Of a stretch of DNA of 41,546 nt, positions 1-6,983 are shown piece after piece. The position numbers and the translations under genes are program-made. Source of the DNA: an uncultured Hyphomicrobiales bacterium. Lineage in GTDB: Bacteria; Pseudomonadota; Alphaproteobacteria; Rhizobiales; Beijerinckiaceae. Location: positions 1 to 41,546 of the forward strand of contig CAIOVE010000089.1 in NCBI GenBank assembly GCA_903861645.1. Reading direction: 5' to 3'. The stretch's first letter is position 1. Each line of letters starts with the position of its first letter. The notes below the pieces were generated by a model, which was given only the letters and a program-made list of their open reading frames with translations, made no database searches and was not told where the DNA came from.

Positions 1-50
1 CCGGTCTCGATCAAAAAAGGTTCGAGGAAAGCCCATTCCACATCCGACAT
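1..50 (-). CDS. IS5-family transposase, N-terminal fragment cut by the window edge
   Basis: Reading leftward from an ATG at 48-50, the frame gives MSDVEWAFLEPFLIET and then leaves the window. This opening (SD-EW-F-EPF) is typical of the N-terminal DDE transposases of IS5-family elements, which cut and paste their own element. A GGAGGGAGG tract lies about 20 bp upstream of the ATG, and an in-frame TTG at 63-65 sits closer to it, so the true start may be the TTG. Only 16 codons are visible. It cannot be said whether the element is intact or which subgroup it belongs to. The terminal inverted repeat should lie somewhere between 51 and about 140. Confidence 0.6.
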   Translation of the reverse strand, partial: MSDVEWAFLEPFLIET

Positions 51-233
51 CGATCCACGAATCAAATCCGCCTCCCTCCAAGAGGCAGCCTTGAATCAAG
101 CAGCGATTCCAGCGTCAATCACTTTGTCAACGGGACCTAATCAATCATTAACCATTTTTTCCCGCAAGCCCAATCTGCCTAGACCTTCGCGGTTTGTACG
201 TGTCCGGCGGACGCCCGACCGGCGCGGGGCGGT
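51..233. other. Non-coding spacer between IS5 fragment and ycgN-like gene
   Basis: No credible gene is seen here. The part from about 130 to 175 is clearly richer in A+T than the rest of the window and holds a CTAA-N7-TTAA motif (separate entry). The transposase upstream region, and presumably one end of the insertion sequence, lies in 51-140, but I could not recognise the terminal repeat without the other end. Confidence 0.5.
137..151. promoter_or_regulatory. Near-consensus CtrA box (CTAA-N7-TTAA)
   Basis: CTAATCAATCATTAA matches 7 of the 8 fixed positions of the alphaproteobacterial CtrA box TTAA-N7-TTAA. It lies beside the IS5 fragment and beyond the 3' end of the ycgN-like gene, so its natural target would be to the left and may have been separated from it by the insertion. 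Function is inferred from motif only. Confidence 0.35.
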
Positions 234-746
234 TTATTTTGGCCCGGCGGAACGCGGCTTGCGCGGGCGCGGAAACTCCCCCGGCCAGGCGACGATGCGG
301 TCGATGTAATCGCGCACGCGAATCTTGCCTTCGATGGCCCCGACGCGGCCCCGCGCCGAAATACCCGCCTCATGCACCGTTTCGGGGCGGCCCGATTTCA
401 GTGGATGCCACCATTTCAGATCCTTCCCCGCGGCCACGAGCCGGTAGGCGCAGGAAGGCGGCAACCACGGCAATTCGCGGGTCTTTTTCGGCGTCAGCTT
501 GACGCAGTCGGGCACCTTTTCACGTCGGTTCGCATAGTCCTTGCAACGACATTGCTCGGCGTCGAACAGCTTGCAGCCAATGTCGGTGAAATGGATTTCG
601 TCGGTATCCTCGTCGATCAGCTTGACGAGACAGCAGCGGCCGCAGCCATCGCACAGGCTTTCCCACTCCCGCGTTGTCATCTCTTCTAGGGTCTTGGTCC
701 GCCAGAACGGCTCGGGCGCTTCGGGGTCTGGCCGGTCGGCTGACAT
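234..746 (-). CDS. YcgN-family (UPF0260) cysteine-cluster protein
   Basis: This is a 170-aa cytoplasmic protein. It has the cluster CDGCGRCC at residues 32-39 and further cysteines at 58, 66, 68, 81 and 99, the pattern of the zinc/iron-chelating CxxCxxCC (YkgJ/YcgN) family. The start agrees with Escherichia coli YcgN, which also opens with a short acidic tail followed by [17 protein letters not shown]. The metal ligand assignment is family knowledge; the cellular role of YcgN proteins is not established. The ribosome-binding site is weak. It is transcribed divergently from the penicillin-binding protein gene, with a 165-bp spacer. No terminator is apparent downstream. Confidence 0.9.
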   Translation of the reverse strand: MSADRPDPEAPEPFWRTKTLEEMTTREWESLCDGCGRCCLVKLIDEDTDEIHFTDIGCKLFDAEQCRCKDYANRREKVPDCVKLTPKKTRELPWLPPSCAYRLVAAGKDLKWWHPLKSGRPETVHEAGISARGRVGAIEGKIRVRDYIDRIVAWPGEFPRPRKPRSAGPK

Positions 747-861
747 GTTCGGGGCCTGTGGGTTTGTGGATGTGTGTCATTTTGGCGCGAAAACGCCGGG
801 CATGGCCCTTGCGGACGACGCCTTGCGCGTGTGCGCCCTCGCGCTGACATCGTCAAGCGCG

Positions 862-876
862 TTAGGAATGTGTTAA
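862..876. promoter_or_regulatory. Near-consensus CtrA box upstream of the PBP1A gene
   Basis: TTAGGAATGTGTTAA matches TTAA-N7-TTAA at 7 of 8 positions. It sits 36-50 bp before the chosen start of the penicillin-binding protein gene, inside the divergent spacer with the ycgN-like gene. The position would suit control of either gene. CtrA is known to regulate cell-envelope and division genes in alphaproteobacteria; binding here is inferred. Confidence 0.4.
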
Positions 877-911
877 GGAACGCGGCGCGCCGGCCGCGCG
901 AAGCGGAGCCC

Positions 912-3158
912 ATGTTCGAGCAGTTCAACCAGTCGCCGCTATGGAAACGCGTCGAGCGCGCCGTCTGGGCCTTCGACGCATGGCTGAACTCGTCCATTTA
1001 CGATGGCGGCCAGACGTTCTGGCGCAAATACGATGACTTCGCCGCATTCATGGACCGATTCCATGTCGGCGGCGCCAAAAAGCTCGGCGTGGAACTCGCC
1101 TGCGAGGCGCTGACGCTCGGCCTCGGCGGCGCGGTCCTCGTCCTCACGCTCGCCCAGGGCGCCTTTCGCGAGACGTCCGACGACGACTGGCTGAAAAAAC
1201 AGGACATCGCCGTCACGTTCCTTGATCGCTACGGCGCCGAAGTGGGGCGCCGCGGCATCAAGCACGATGATTCCGTCCCGCTGGAACAGTTTCCCGAATA
1301 TCTGATCCAGGCCGCGCTCTCGACCGAGGACAGGCGCTTTTATGAGCACTATGGCATCGACCCCATCGGCACCATGCGCGCGCTCACCGTCAACGCGCGC
1401 TCTTCCGGCGTCGTGCAGGGCGGCTCGACGATTACCCAGCAGCTCGCCAAGAACCTGTTCCTGACCAACGAGCGCTCGCTCGAACGCAAGATCAAGGAGG
1501 CGTTCCTCGCCCTTTGGCTGGAAGCGCGCCTGCCCAAGCGCGAAATCCTCAAGCTGTATTTCGACCGCGCCTACATGGGCGGCGGCACGTTCGGCGTGCA
1601 GGCCGCGGCCGAATTCTATTTCGGCAAGAATGTCCGCGATCTCAACTTGGCGGAAGCCGCCATGCTCGCGGGCCTGTTCAAGGCGCCGACCAAATACGCG
1701 CCTCACATCAACCTGCCCGCGGCCCGCGCCCGCGCCAACGACGTTCTGTCCAACCTCGTGGACGCCGGCTTCATGACCGAGGGACAAGTCTACGCCGCCC
1801 GCCGCAATCCCGCGACGCCCGTCGACCGCAAGCGCGACGCGACGCCCGACTGGTATCTCGACTTCGCCTATCGCGAGATCATGGATCTCGCCGAGCGGAA
1901 CAAGTTCGGCGCCGATCGCGTGCTGACCGTGCGCACGGGCCTCGACATCAATATCCAGCGCAAGGCGGAGTCGGCGATCGAGGACGCGTTGCGTCAATAC
2001 GGTCATCAGTACCACGCCACGCAGGCGGCCACGATGATCGCCGATCCGACCGGCCTCGTGCACGCCGTCGTCGGCGGGCGCGATTATGGCCGCAGCCAGT
2101 TCAATCGCGCCATCGACGCGGCCCGCCAGCCGGGCTCCTCGTTCAAGCCCTTTGTTTACCTGAGCGCCATCCTGACCGGAAAATTCCACGCCAACACGAT
2201 GGTCAACGGCTCCTCCATCTGCATCGGCAACTGGTGTCCGCATAACTTCGGCGGCGCTGGCGCGGGCACGCTGCCGATGGTCGTCGCGCTGGAGAAATCC
2301 CTCAACACCGTCGCCGCGTGGCTTTCGGTGCAGATCGGCAGGGCTCAATTCCCAGCCAACAAATATCCCGGCGACTGGATCGCCGCGAAGGCGGGCCGCG
2401 CCAAGATCGTCGAGACCGCCCGCGCCATGGGCGTCGTTCATACGCCGCTGGAAGACACGCCTTCCCTGCCGTTGGGCGCCGACGACGTGAAGATGGTGGA
2501 CATGGTTTCCGCCAACGCGGCCTTCGCCAACGGCGGCAAATGGGCGCCGGCCTACGCCGCCATGGAAGTGCGCAATTCGCGCGGCGACGTCATCTATCGC
2601 CGCGACCGCGACGGGCCGGAGTTCCGGCAGGCGATCCCCGCCGACAAGATCGCCGAGATGAACAACCTGCTGAAGCACGTCGTCACCGAGGGCACGGGCA
2701 AGCGCGCGGCGCTGGAAGGCGTGGTGGTCGCCGGCAAGACGGGCACGACGAACGAATCCCGCAACGCGTGGTTCAACGGCTTCACCGGCAATTACGTCGG
2801 CTCGGTCTGGTTCGGCAATGACGACAACTCGCCCACCAACGGGTTGCAGGGCGGCCAGTTGCCCGCGCAGACCTGGCACGAGATCATGGCCTACGCCCAT
2901 CAGGGGATCGAGTTGAAGAACCCCTATGGCGTCGACGACGCGCCGCCCACGAAGGGCGCGACGGTCGCCAACGCGGGCGCGGGCGAGCTTGGCGCGCCGC
3001 AACGCCCGGCCACCCTTTCCAAGAAGACCGAGCAGGAATTGCACGGCATCGAGGAACTGTTCCGCTCGGTTGAAAAACAGAAGCGCGCGCAAACGCTGGG
3101 CCCGCCGAGCACGACCGTCGCGCGCATCGACGGCGCCCGCCAGCGCGGCCTCGATTGA
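912..3158 (+). CDS. Bifunctional class A penicillin-binding protein (PBP1A type)
   Basis: This 748-aa protein polymerises and cross-links peptidoglycan at the inner membrane. A membrane segment lies at about 63-82. The GT51 glycosyltransferase domain (about 110-290) shows EDRRFYEHYG with catalytic Glu139, then QGGSTITQQLAKN, the RKIKE stretch and a KREILKLYF motif. The transpeptidase domain (about 370-660) has Ser409-Ser-Phe-Lys412 (SxxK), Ser463-Leu-Asn465 (SxN) and Lys609-Thr-Gly (KTG), so both activities look intact. I chose the ATG at 912 because GCGGAG precedes it; an in-frame start at 774 would add 46 Arg-rich residues that look like spacer. A short Lys-rich tail follows the last domain. 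The DUF1214 and DUF1254-like genes follow in the same direction. Confidence 0.95.
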   Translation: MFEQFNQSPLWKRVERAVWAFDAWLNSSIYDGGQTFWRKYDDFAAFMDRFHVGGAKKLGVELACEALTLGLGGAVLVLTLAQGAFRETSDDDWLKKQDIAVTFLDRYGAEVGRRGIKHDDSVPLEQFPEYLIQAALSTEDRRFYEHYGIDPIGTMRALTVNARSSGVVQGGSTITQQLAKNLFLTNERSLERKIKEAFLALWLEARLPKREILKLYFDRAYMGGGTFGVQAAAEFYFGKNVRDLNLAEAAMLAGLFKAPTKYAPHINLPAARARANDVLSNLVDAGFMTEGQVYAARRNPATPVDRKRDATPDWYLDFAYREIMDLAERNKFGADRVLTVRTGLDINIQRKAESAIEDALRQYGHQYHATQAATMIADPTGLVHAVVGGRDYGRSQFNRAIDAARQPGSSFKPFVYLSAILTGKFHANTMVNGSSICIGNWCPHNFGGAGAGTLPMVVALEKSLNTVAAWLSVQIGRAQFPANKYPGDWIAAKAGRAKIVETARAMGVVHTPLEDTPSLPLGADDVKMVDMVSANAAFANGGKWAPAYAAMEVRNSRGDVIYRRDRDGPEFRQAIPADKIAEMNNLLKHVVTEGTGKRAALEGVVVAGKTGTTNESRNAWFNGFTGNYVGSVWFGNDDNSPTNGLQGGQLPAQTWHEIMAYAHQGIELKNPYGVDDAPPTKGATVANAGAGELGAPQRPATLSKKTEQELHGIEELFRSVEKQKRAQTLGPPSTTVARIDGARQRGLD

Positions 3159-3236
3159 TCGCCGCCTGTCGGCTCTTGCGTCGGCGCGCGCGAGGGTGCA
3201 CATCGACCTTCGCATCCTGTCGTTGAGCGGATCGAC

Positions 3237-3815
3237 GTGGCTCTCGCGCTTAAATCCTTGTTCGTCGTCGCTCTGGGCGTGGCGATCGGCCTGTTCGCCA
3301 CCTTCCTCGCGGTGGAGCGAGGCGTTGGCTTTGGCGCGACACGCGCGGGCCCGTGGACGGGTTGGCCCAAATCGGGATCGCTCGAGGCCGACCCCTACAC
3401 GCTCGCGGCCCGCGCCCGCAACGGCTATACGCCACTCGGTCTGACCGAAGGGCTCGGCTTCGTGGCGCGCGTCGACAGCGCCGGCGCCCCGCTCGATTCG
3501 CGCTGCGATTATCTGGTGAGTGGCGCGACGCCGGCGACGCGTTTCTGGACGCTGACCGTTCGCACCCCGGAGGGGCGTCTGGTCAGGACGAACGCCGACA
3601 TTCATGGCCTCACGTCTTCCGAGGTTGTCCGGGATTCCTCGGGCGGCTTCGTGATCGATGTCGCCGCCTCGGCGCGACCCGGCAACTGGTTGCCCGTCGC
3701 GCCAGGTCAGCCCTTTGCGCTGGCGCTGCGGCTCTACGACACGGTCGTCAGCGCCGCCGCCAACACGCTCGACGCGGGGATGATGCCGTCGATCAGGCGC
3801 GGGCGCTGCGCATGA
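3237..3815 (+). CDS. DUF1214 domain protein, membrane-anchored
   Basis: This 192-aa protein begins with one hydrophobic segment (residues 5-25, a membrane anchor or uncleaved signal). It continues into a periplasmic domain with the DUF1214 hallmarks: a FWTLTVRTPEGRL strand, LTSSEVVRD and the final LRLYDT strand. The start is a GTG preceded by a GAGCGG stretch; no ATG fits the domain. It lies 78 bp after the penicillin-binding protein gene and its stop overlaps the next start (ATGA), so translation of the pair is probably coupled. DUF1214 and DUF1254 proteins often occur together; their molecular function is unknown. The position beside a PBP suggests an envelope role, which is inference. Confidence 0.88.
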   Translation: MALALKSLFVVALGVAIGLFATFLAVERGVGFGATRAGPWTGWPKSGSLEADPYTLAARARNGYTPLGLTEGLGFVARVDSAGAPLDSRCDYLVSGATPATRFWTLTVRTPEGRLVRTNADIHGLTSSEVVRDSSGGFVIDVAASARPGNWLPVAPGQPFALALRLYDTVVSAAANTLDAGMMPSIRRGRCA

Positions 3816-4414
3816 GCGAGCAGCGGTTCATCGAGCGTCTTTGGGACGCCGCCCTGGGCATTTTTCCCTGGGCGATGGCGATTGTCGTCATCGCGGGCAT
3901 CACCCATTTCGCCTCGATCCTGATGATGCCGAGACTGGCGCCGAGCGACTCCTACGCGCGCATCGAGGCGCTGACGCCCCTGCATCGAACGACCCTCCTG
4001 CCGCGCGTGGACGCATCGGACGCCAGCGACTCGTTCGACGACCCCGCCCTCGCCCGCGGCGCCTGCCGGTATGACCTGACGCGCGGCCCCGTGCGCCTGC
4101 GCGCCAGCCTGACGCCGGATTCGCTGATGCTCCTGTCGTTCCACTCGCGCTACAGCGATATCTATTATTCGATGACCGATCGCAGCGCGACGCGCGGACG
4201 GCTGGAGGCGCTGATTTTCACGCGGGATCAACTCGACGATGTCGAGGCCAACGATAGCGAGGATGAATTGCCGCAGGAGTTGCGCATCGTCGCGCCAACG
4301 TCGCTGGGGTTTGTCCTGATGCGGGCGCTGGCGGAACGGCCGGGCGACCGGGAGGACGCGGAAAAACGCGTCACGTCGATAGCCTGCGGCCTCGACAAGG
4401 ACTTCAAGAACTAG
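3812..4414 (+). CDS. DUF1254-like membrane-anchored protein
   Basis: This 200-aa protein has a hydrophobic N-terminal segment at about residues 14-40 and a soluble domain carrying ACRYDLTRGPVRL, then SFHSRYSDIYYSMTDR, then LRIVAP near the end. These match the short DUF1254-type partner that accompanies DUF1214 proteins in rhizobia. The ATG overlaps the TGA of the DUF1214 gene by 3 bp. The frame stays open upstream to 3353, but that part is antisense to, or out of frame with, DUF1214 and is rejected. The gene ends 6 bp from the stop of the convergent small gene. Function unknown. Confidence 0.85.
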   Translation: MSEQRFIERLWDAALGIFPWAMAIVVIAGITHFASILMMPRLAPSDSYARIEALTPLHRTTLLPRVDASDASDSFDDPALARGACRYDLTRGPVRLRASLTPDSLMLLSFHSRYSDIYYSMTDRSATRGRLEALIFTRDQLDDVEANDSEDELPQELRIVAPTSLGFVLMRALAERPGDREDAEKRVTSIACGLDKDFKN

Positions 4415-4420
4415 GCGGCG

Positions 4421-4624
4421 TCAGGCGCGCTTCTTGCCGCGACCCGGTGTCTTGCGAGCGCCGCCATCCGTCCGGCGACCATCGCCCCCGGCGTCCGCGC
4501 CCAACTGTTCGGCGCGCTCGTAGCACACACCCAGAAAAAACAGGATTTCCGCGCCACGAGACCCGGCCTCGATCGCGCGACGTTCGTCCGGCGCGCGGCG
4601 TTTGAATTCCAGCAGCTCCCCCAT
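4421..4624 (-). CDS. Small conserved-looking protein with basic tail, unknown function
   Basis: I do not recognise this 67-aa protein. The ATG at 4624 has a good GGAGAT ribosome-binding site 8 bp upstream, which favours it over an in-frame start at 4687 that would add 21 residues. The first 40 residues look like one or two amphipathic helices (ELLEFKRRAPDERRAIEAG, then AEILFFLGVCYERAEQLG). The last 25 residues are Gly, Arg and Lys rich and probably disordered. No membrane segment is evident. It is convergent with the DUF1254-like gene (6 bp between stops) and divergent from the DUF2336 gene. Confidence 0.6.
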   Translation of the reverse strand: MGELLEFKRRAPDERRAIEAGSRGAEILFFLGVCYERAEQLGADAGGDGRRTDGGARKTPGRGKKRA

Positions 4625-4703
4625 GAGCGATCTCCAGTCCCACAATCCAACGGTTTCCCAACCCTTAATAAGGATCGCGAAAAGCATTAGGCGTCGGCGA
4701 AGG

Positions 4704-4718
4704 TTAATGTTGTGTCAA
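4704..4718. promoter_or_regulatory. Near-consensus CtrA box in the DUF2336 upstream region
   Basis: TTAATGTTGTGTCAA matches TTAA-N7-TTAA at 7 of 8 positions. It lies 65-79 bp before the DUF2336 start and about 80 bp before the divergent 67-aa gene. The surrounding spacer (4625-4782) is the A+T-rich part of the neighbourhood. Function inferred from motif and position. Confidence 0.35.
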
Positions 4719-4782
4719 CAAAAGCGCTCTACTCTTTCGAGTGTATCGCATCCGCGAATAATCCTCAGCCGGCGTTGCACAA

Positions 4783-5916
4783 ATGTCTCTATCGGGCGAC
4801 CTACTGGAACCTTTCCGCGGCCTCATGGCGCTGGGCAAGCGCGAGGAACTCGAAATGCGCCCCGTGCTGCTGCGGGTGCTGACCGACATGTTCATCGCGC
4901 AACCAAGCCACTCGCGCGATGAAATCAAGCAATTCGAGGCGATCTTGCTGGGTCTTGTCGGACACGCCGACCAGCAGACCCGCGACATGATCGCGGCCAA
5001 GCTCGCCCGTTTCGGCGCGACGCCGCCATCGGTTGTCGAGCGCCTGATCGCCGATGGCGGAACGGCCGCGGCCGAATTCCTCGCGCATTCGAGCCTTGTC
5101 GGCCATGAACGTCTTGTCGCCGCCGCGCGCGATTGCGACGAATCGCTCGCCATCGCCATCGCGCGACGCCCCGATCTCGACGACGAACTCGCGCGCATTC
5201 TGGCCGCGCGACCGGAAATCGCCGTGGCGCGCGCGCTGATGGAAAATTTCGCCGCGCCGGTCGGCGAGGACGTGGCCGCCAGCCTCATCGAACGGGGACG
5301 CGTTGACGCCGAACTCGGCGCGGCCCTGTGCAAGCGGGTCGACGACGCCGCGCAACTGTCGCCGCTGTTCCTGCGCGCGTCGCCGCGGCTGCGCGCCGAC
5401 ATCATCCTCGCGGCGCGACGGGCGGACTTCGTCATAAAGACGCGCCAACCGCGCGGCGCGGGCGAGGCCCTCATCGCCGGCGAACTGGAACGCGCCGCGA
5501 TGGATGGCGACACGCCGCTGTTCACCGCCATTCTCGCCCGCGGCCTTGGCGCGACCCTCAACCTCGCCCATGAAATCGTGGACGACGCGCATGGGGAGCC
5601 GCTGGCGCTGTCCATGGCGGCCTTGCGGGTATCCGCCGACGCCGTCGCGCGCATCATGATGCTCGTTCCGGCTCCGGCGATCGCCCATTCGGCGGCCCGT
5701 GTTCGCGCGTTGACGCAACTGTCCATCGACGTGGCGCCGGGCGCCGCGCGCGCCATCGTCGCCGCCATGGCGGGAACGCCCAAATTGCTCCAGCGTCCGG
5801 AAACGGCGCCGGTCGCAGACATGACGGCGTCGCCGACGCCGAGCCGGCCGGCGACCACCGCGCGGGAGATCGCGCCCCCGCCGCGCAAGCTCGTGCTGTT
5901 ACGCCGTCACGCCTGA
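4783..5916 (+). CDS. DUF2336 domain protein
   Basis: This 377-aa protein is built from repeated alpha-helical units, and I see no membrane segment or signal peptide. The region 30-330 shows the helical HEAT-like pattern of DUF2336 proteins: a RDEIKQFEAILLGLVG helix, then SLVGHERLVAAARDCDESLA, then successive ARRPDLDDELA-type repeats. The tail (about 335-377) is Pro, Thr and Ala rich and ends RKLVLLRRHA. DUF2336 is widespread in alphaproteobacteria with no settled biochemical role; scaffold or interaction functions are plausible because of the repeats. A CtrA-like box lies upstream. The gene converges on the DUF1491 gene with 10 bp between stops. Confidence 0.88.
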   Translation: MSLSGDLLEPFRGLMALGKREELEMRPVLLRVLTDMFIAQPSHSRDEIKQFEAILLGLVGHADQQTRDMIAAKLARFGATPPSVVERLIADGGTAAAEFLAHSSLVGHERLVAAARDCDESLAIAIARRPDLDDELARILAARPEIAVARALMENFAAPVGEDVAASLIERGRVDAELGAALCKRVDDAAQLSPLFLRASPRLRADIILAARRADFVIKTRQPRGAGEALIAGELERAAMDGDTPLFTAILARGLGATLNLAHEIVDDAHGEPLALSMAALRVSADAVARIMMLVPAPAIAHSAARVRALTQLSIDVAPGAARAIVAAMAGTPKLLQRPETAPVADMTASPTPSRPATTAREIAPPPRKLVLLRRHA

Positions 5917-5926
5917 AAACGACGCC

Positions 5927-6268
5927 CTATTTCGCCAGATCGAGAAAATCGCGACCCTGGCGATCCTCGACCTCGACGATCCACAGATCCGGGTCGAAGG
6001 ATATTTCACGGCGCAGGCGTTCCTCGGCGGCGAGCGGGTCGATCCAGTCCTCGCGGTGCATGCGCGTCCAAAGGCGTTCGACGCCGCGCTCGCCCGTCTC
6101 CGTCTGTGGCGCCGGGCCAAATACGGCGGCCCGGCCGTCCAGCCGATCAAGCTTGATGAAGATGGCGCCGGCCTCGGCCGCGCCGCGGCGACGCAGAAGG
6201 GCCTCCGCTCCCTCGACGGCGCAACGCCGGATATAGGCGGAGACCCAGAAGTCCGAACGGAGGCGCAT
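5927..6268 (-). CDS. DUF1491 family protein
   Basis: This 113-aa protein opens with MRLRSDFWVSAYIRRC, the hallmark of DUF1491. It continues with GAIFIKLDRL, a segment WTRMH-EDWIDP, and ends in DPDLWIVEVEDRQGRDFLDL. The ATG at 6268 has GAGGGATTG just upstream; a TTG one codon earlier is not needed. It starts 7 bp after the stop of the peptidoglycan-binding gene and is the last gene of a three-gene leftward operon. The family is common in alphaproteobacteria and uncharacterised. No metal-binding or catalytic motif is evident. Confidence 0.9.
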   Translation of the reverse strand: MRLRSDFWVSAYIRRCAVEGAEALLRRRGAAEAGAIFIKLDRLDGRAAVFGPAPQTETGERGVERLWTRMHREDWIDPLAAEERLRREISFDPDLWIVEVEDRQGRDFLDLAK

Positions 6269-6275
6269 CAATCCC

Positions 6276-6983
6276 TCAGGGGATGACGACGCCCGATTGC
6301 GCCGAAAGCTCGCGCACCGTACGCGGCGTCAGGTCGCCCGTCACGGTCAATCCGCGGTCGCGCTCGAAACGCTCGATCGCCTGTCGCGTCGTCGCGCCAA
6401 ACGAGCCGTCCGGCTTCACCACGAAGCCGACCTTTTGCAGCGCGCGTTGGGCGGCCGCGACACGCGTGGACCGATCGGCCGCGGGCGCGTCGCCCTTGAG
6501 GAGCGCCGCGATCTGATCCTTGTGCGCGACCGACGCATCGGCGACGGGCTCGCGGGCGGGAGCGGACGTCGAGCGGATGAGATTGGTCAACGCGTTTGGC
6601 GCGTTCGAGCCGCGGGCGGCCACTGGCGACGGCGTCGGCGCTGGCTGGGCGACGGCGAAATCAGCGGGACGCGGCGTCGGCGCCGGCGCGACCGCGACGG
6701 GCGCGGGCGGCGGCGCGACGGTCGCCTGCGGCGCGCCGGCGAACAACGGCGAGGGATGCCGCGCGTTCTGCATCAGGGTCGCGTTGGCGACGATGCCGAC
6801 GAGGGTCAGAACAGCGCAGCCAGCGAGGACCGCGCGGCCCGGACGTCGCCTGATCGCCGCGAACATGGACGTTGATTCCTTCGCGAGAGACTTGGCCGGC
6901 TTGCGGCGCTGGGGCGCGCGCTGACGCTGGGGCCGCGGCGCATAGTCTTCGTCGTCATCGAAACGGGCGAGAGCTTCAGGCAC
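6276..6983 (-). CDS. Membrane-anchored peptidoglycan-binding domain protein
   Basis: This 235-aa protein has four parts: a cytoplasmic N-terminus rich in Arg, Pro and Gln (1-45); a single membrane segment (about 49-67, RAVLAGCAVLTLVGIVANA); a long Pro/Ala linker; and a C-terminal peptidoglycan-binding domain of the PG_binding_1 type (about 170-230), with helices AAAQRALQKVGF, the loop KPDGSFG and TRQAIERFERDRGL. It should span the inner membrane and touch the cell wall. The start is GTG at 6981-6983 with GAGG upstream. It overlaps the end of the histidine kinase gene by 8 bp, implying coupled translation. There is no catalytic domain, so it is a binder or sensor rather than an enzyme. Confidence 0.85.
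   Translation of the reverse strand: MPEALARFDDDEDYAPRPQRQRAPQRRKPAKSLAKESTSMFAAIRRRPGRAVLAGCAVLTLVGIVANATLMQNARHPSPLFAGAPQATVAPPPAPVAVAPAPTPRPADFAVAQPAPTPSPVAARGSNAPNALTNLIRSTSAPAREPVADASVAHKDQIAALLKGDAPAADRSTRVAAAQRALQKVGFVVKPDGSFGATTRQAIERFERDRGLTVTGDLTPRTVRELSAQSGVVIP

Noticed and set aside
939-3605. 888-codon open frame on the minus strand
   Set aside because: It is antisense to the penicillin-binding protein and DUF1214 genes, Arg/Ala/Gly/Asp rich with no recognisable domain; such shadows are common in GC-rich DNA where stop codons are rare in the complementary frame.
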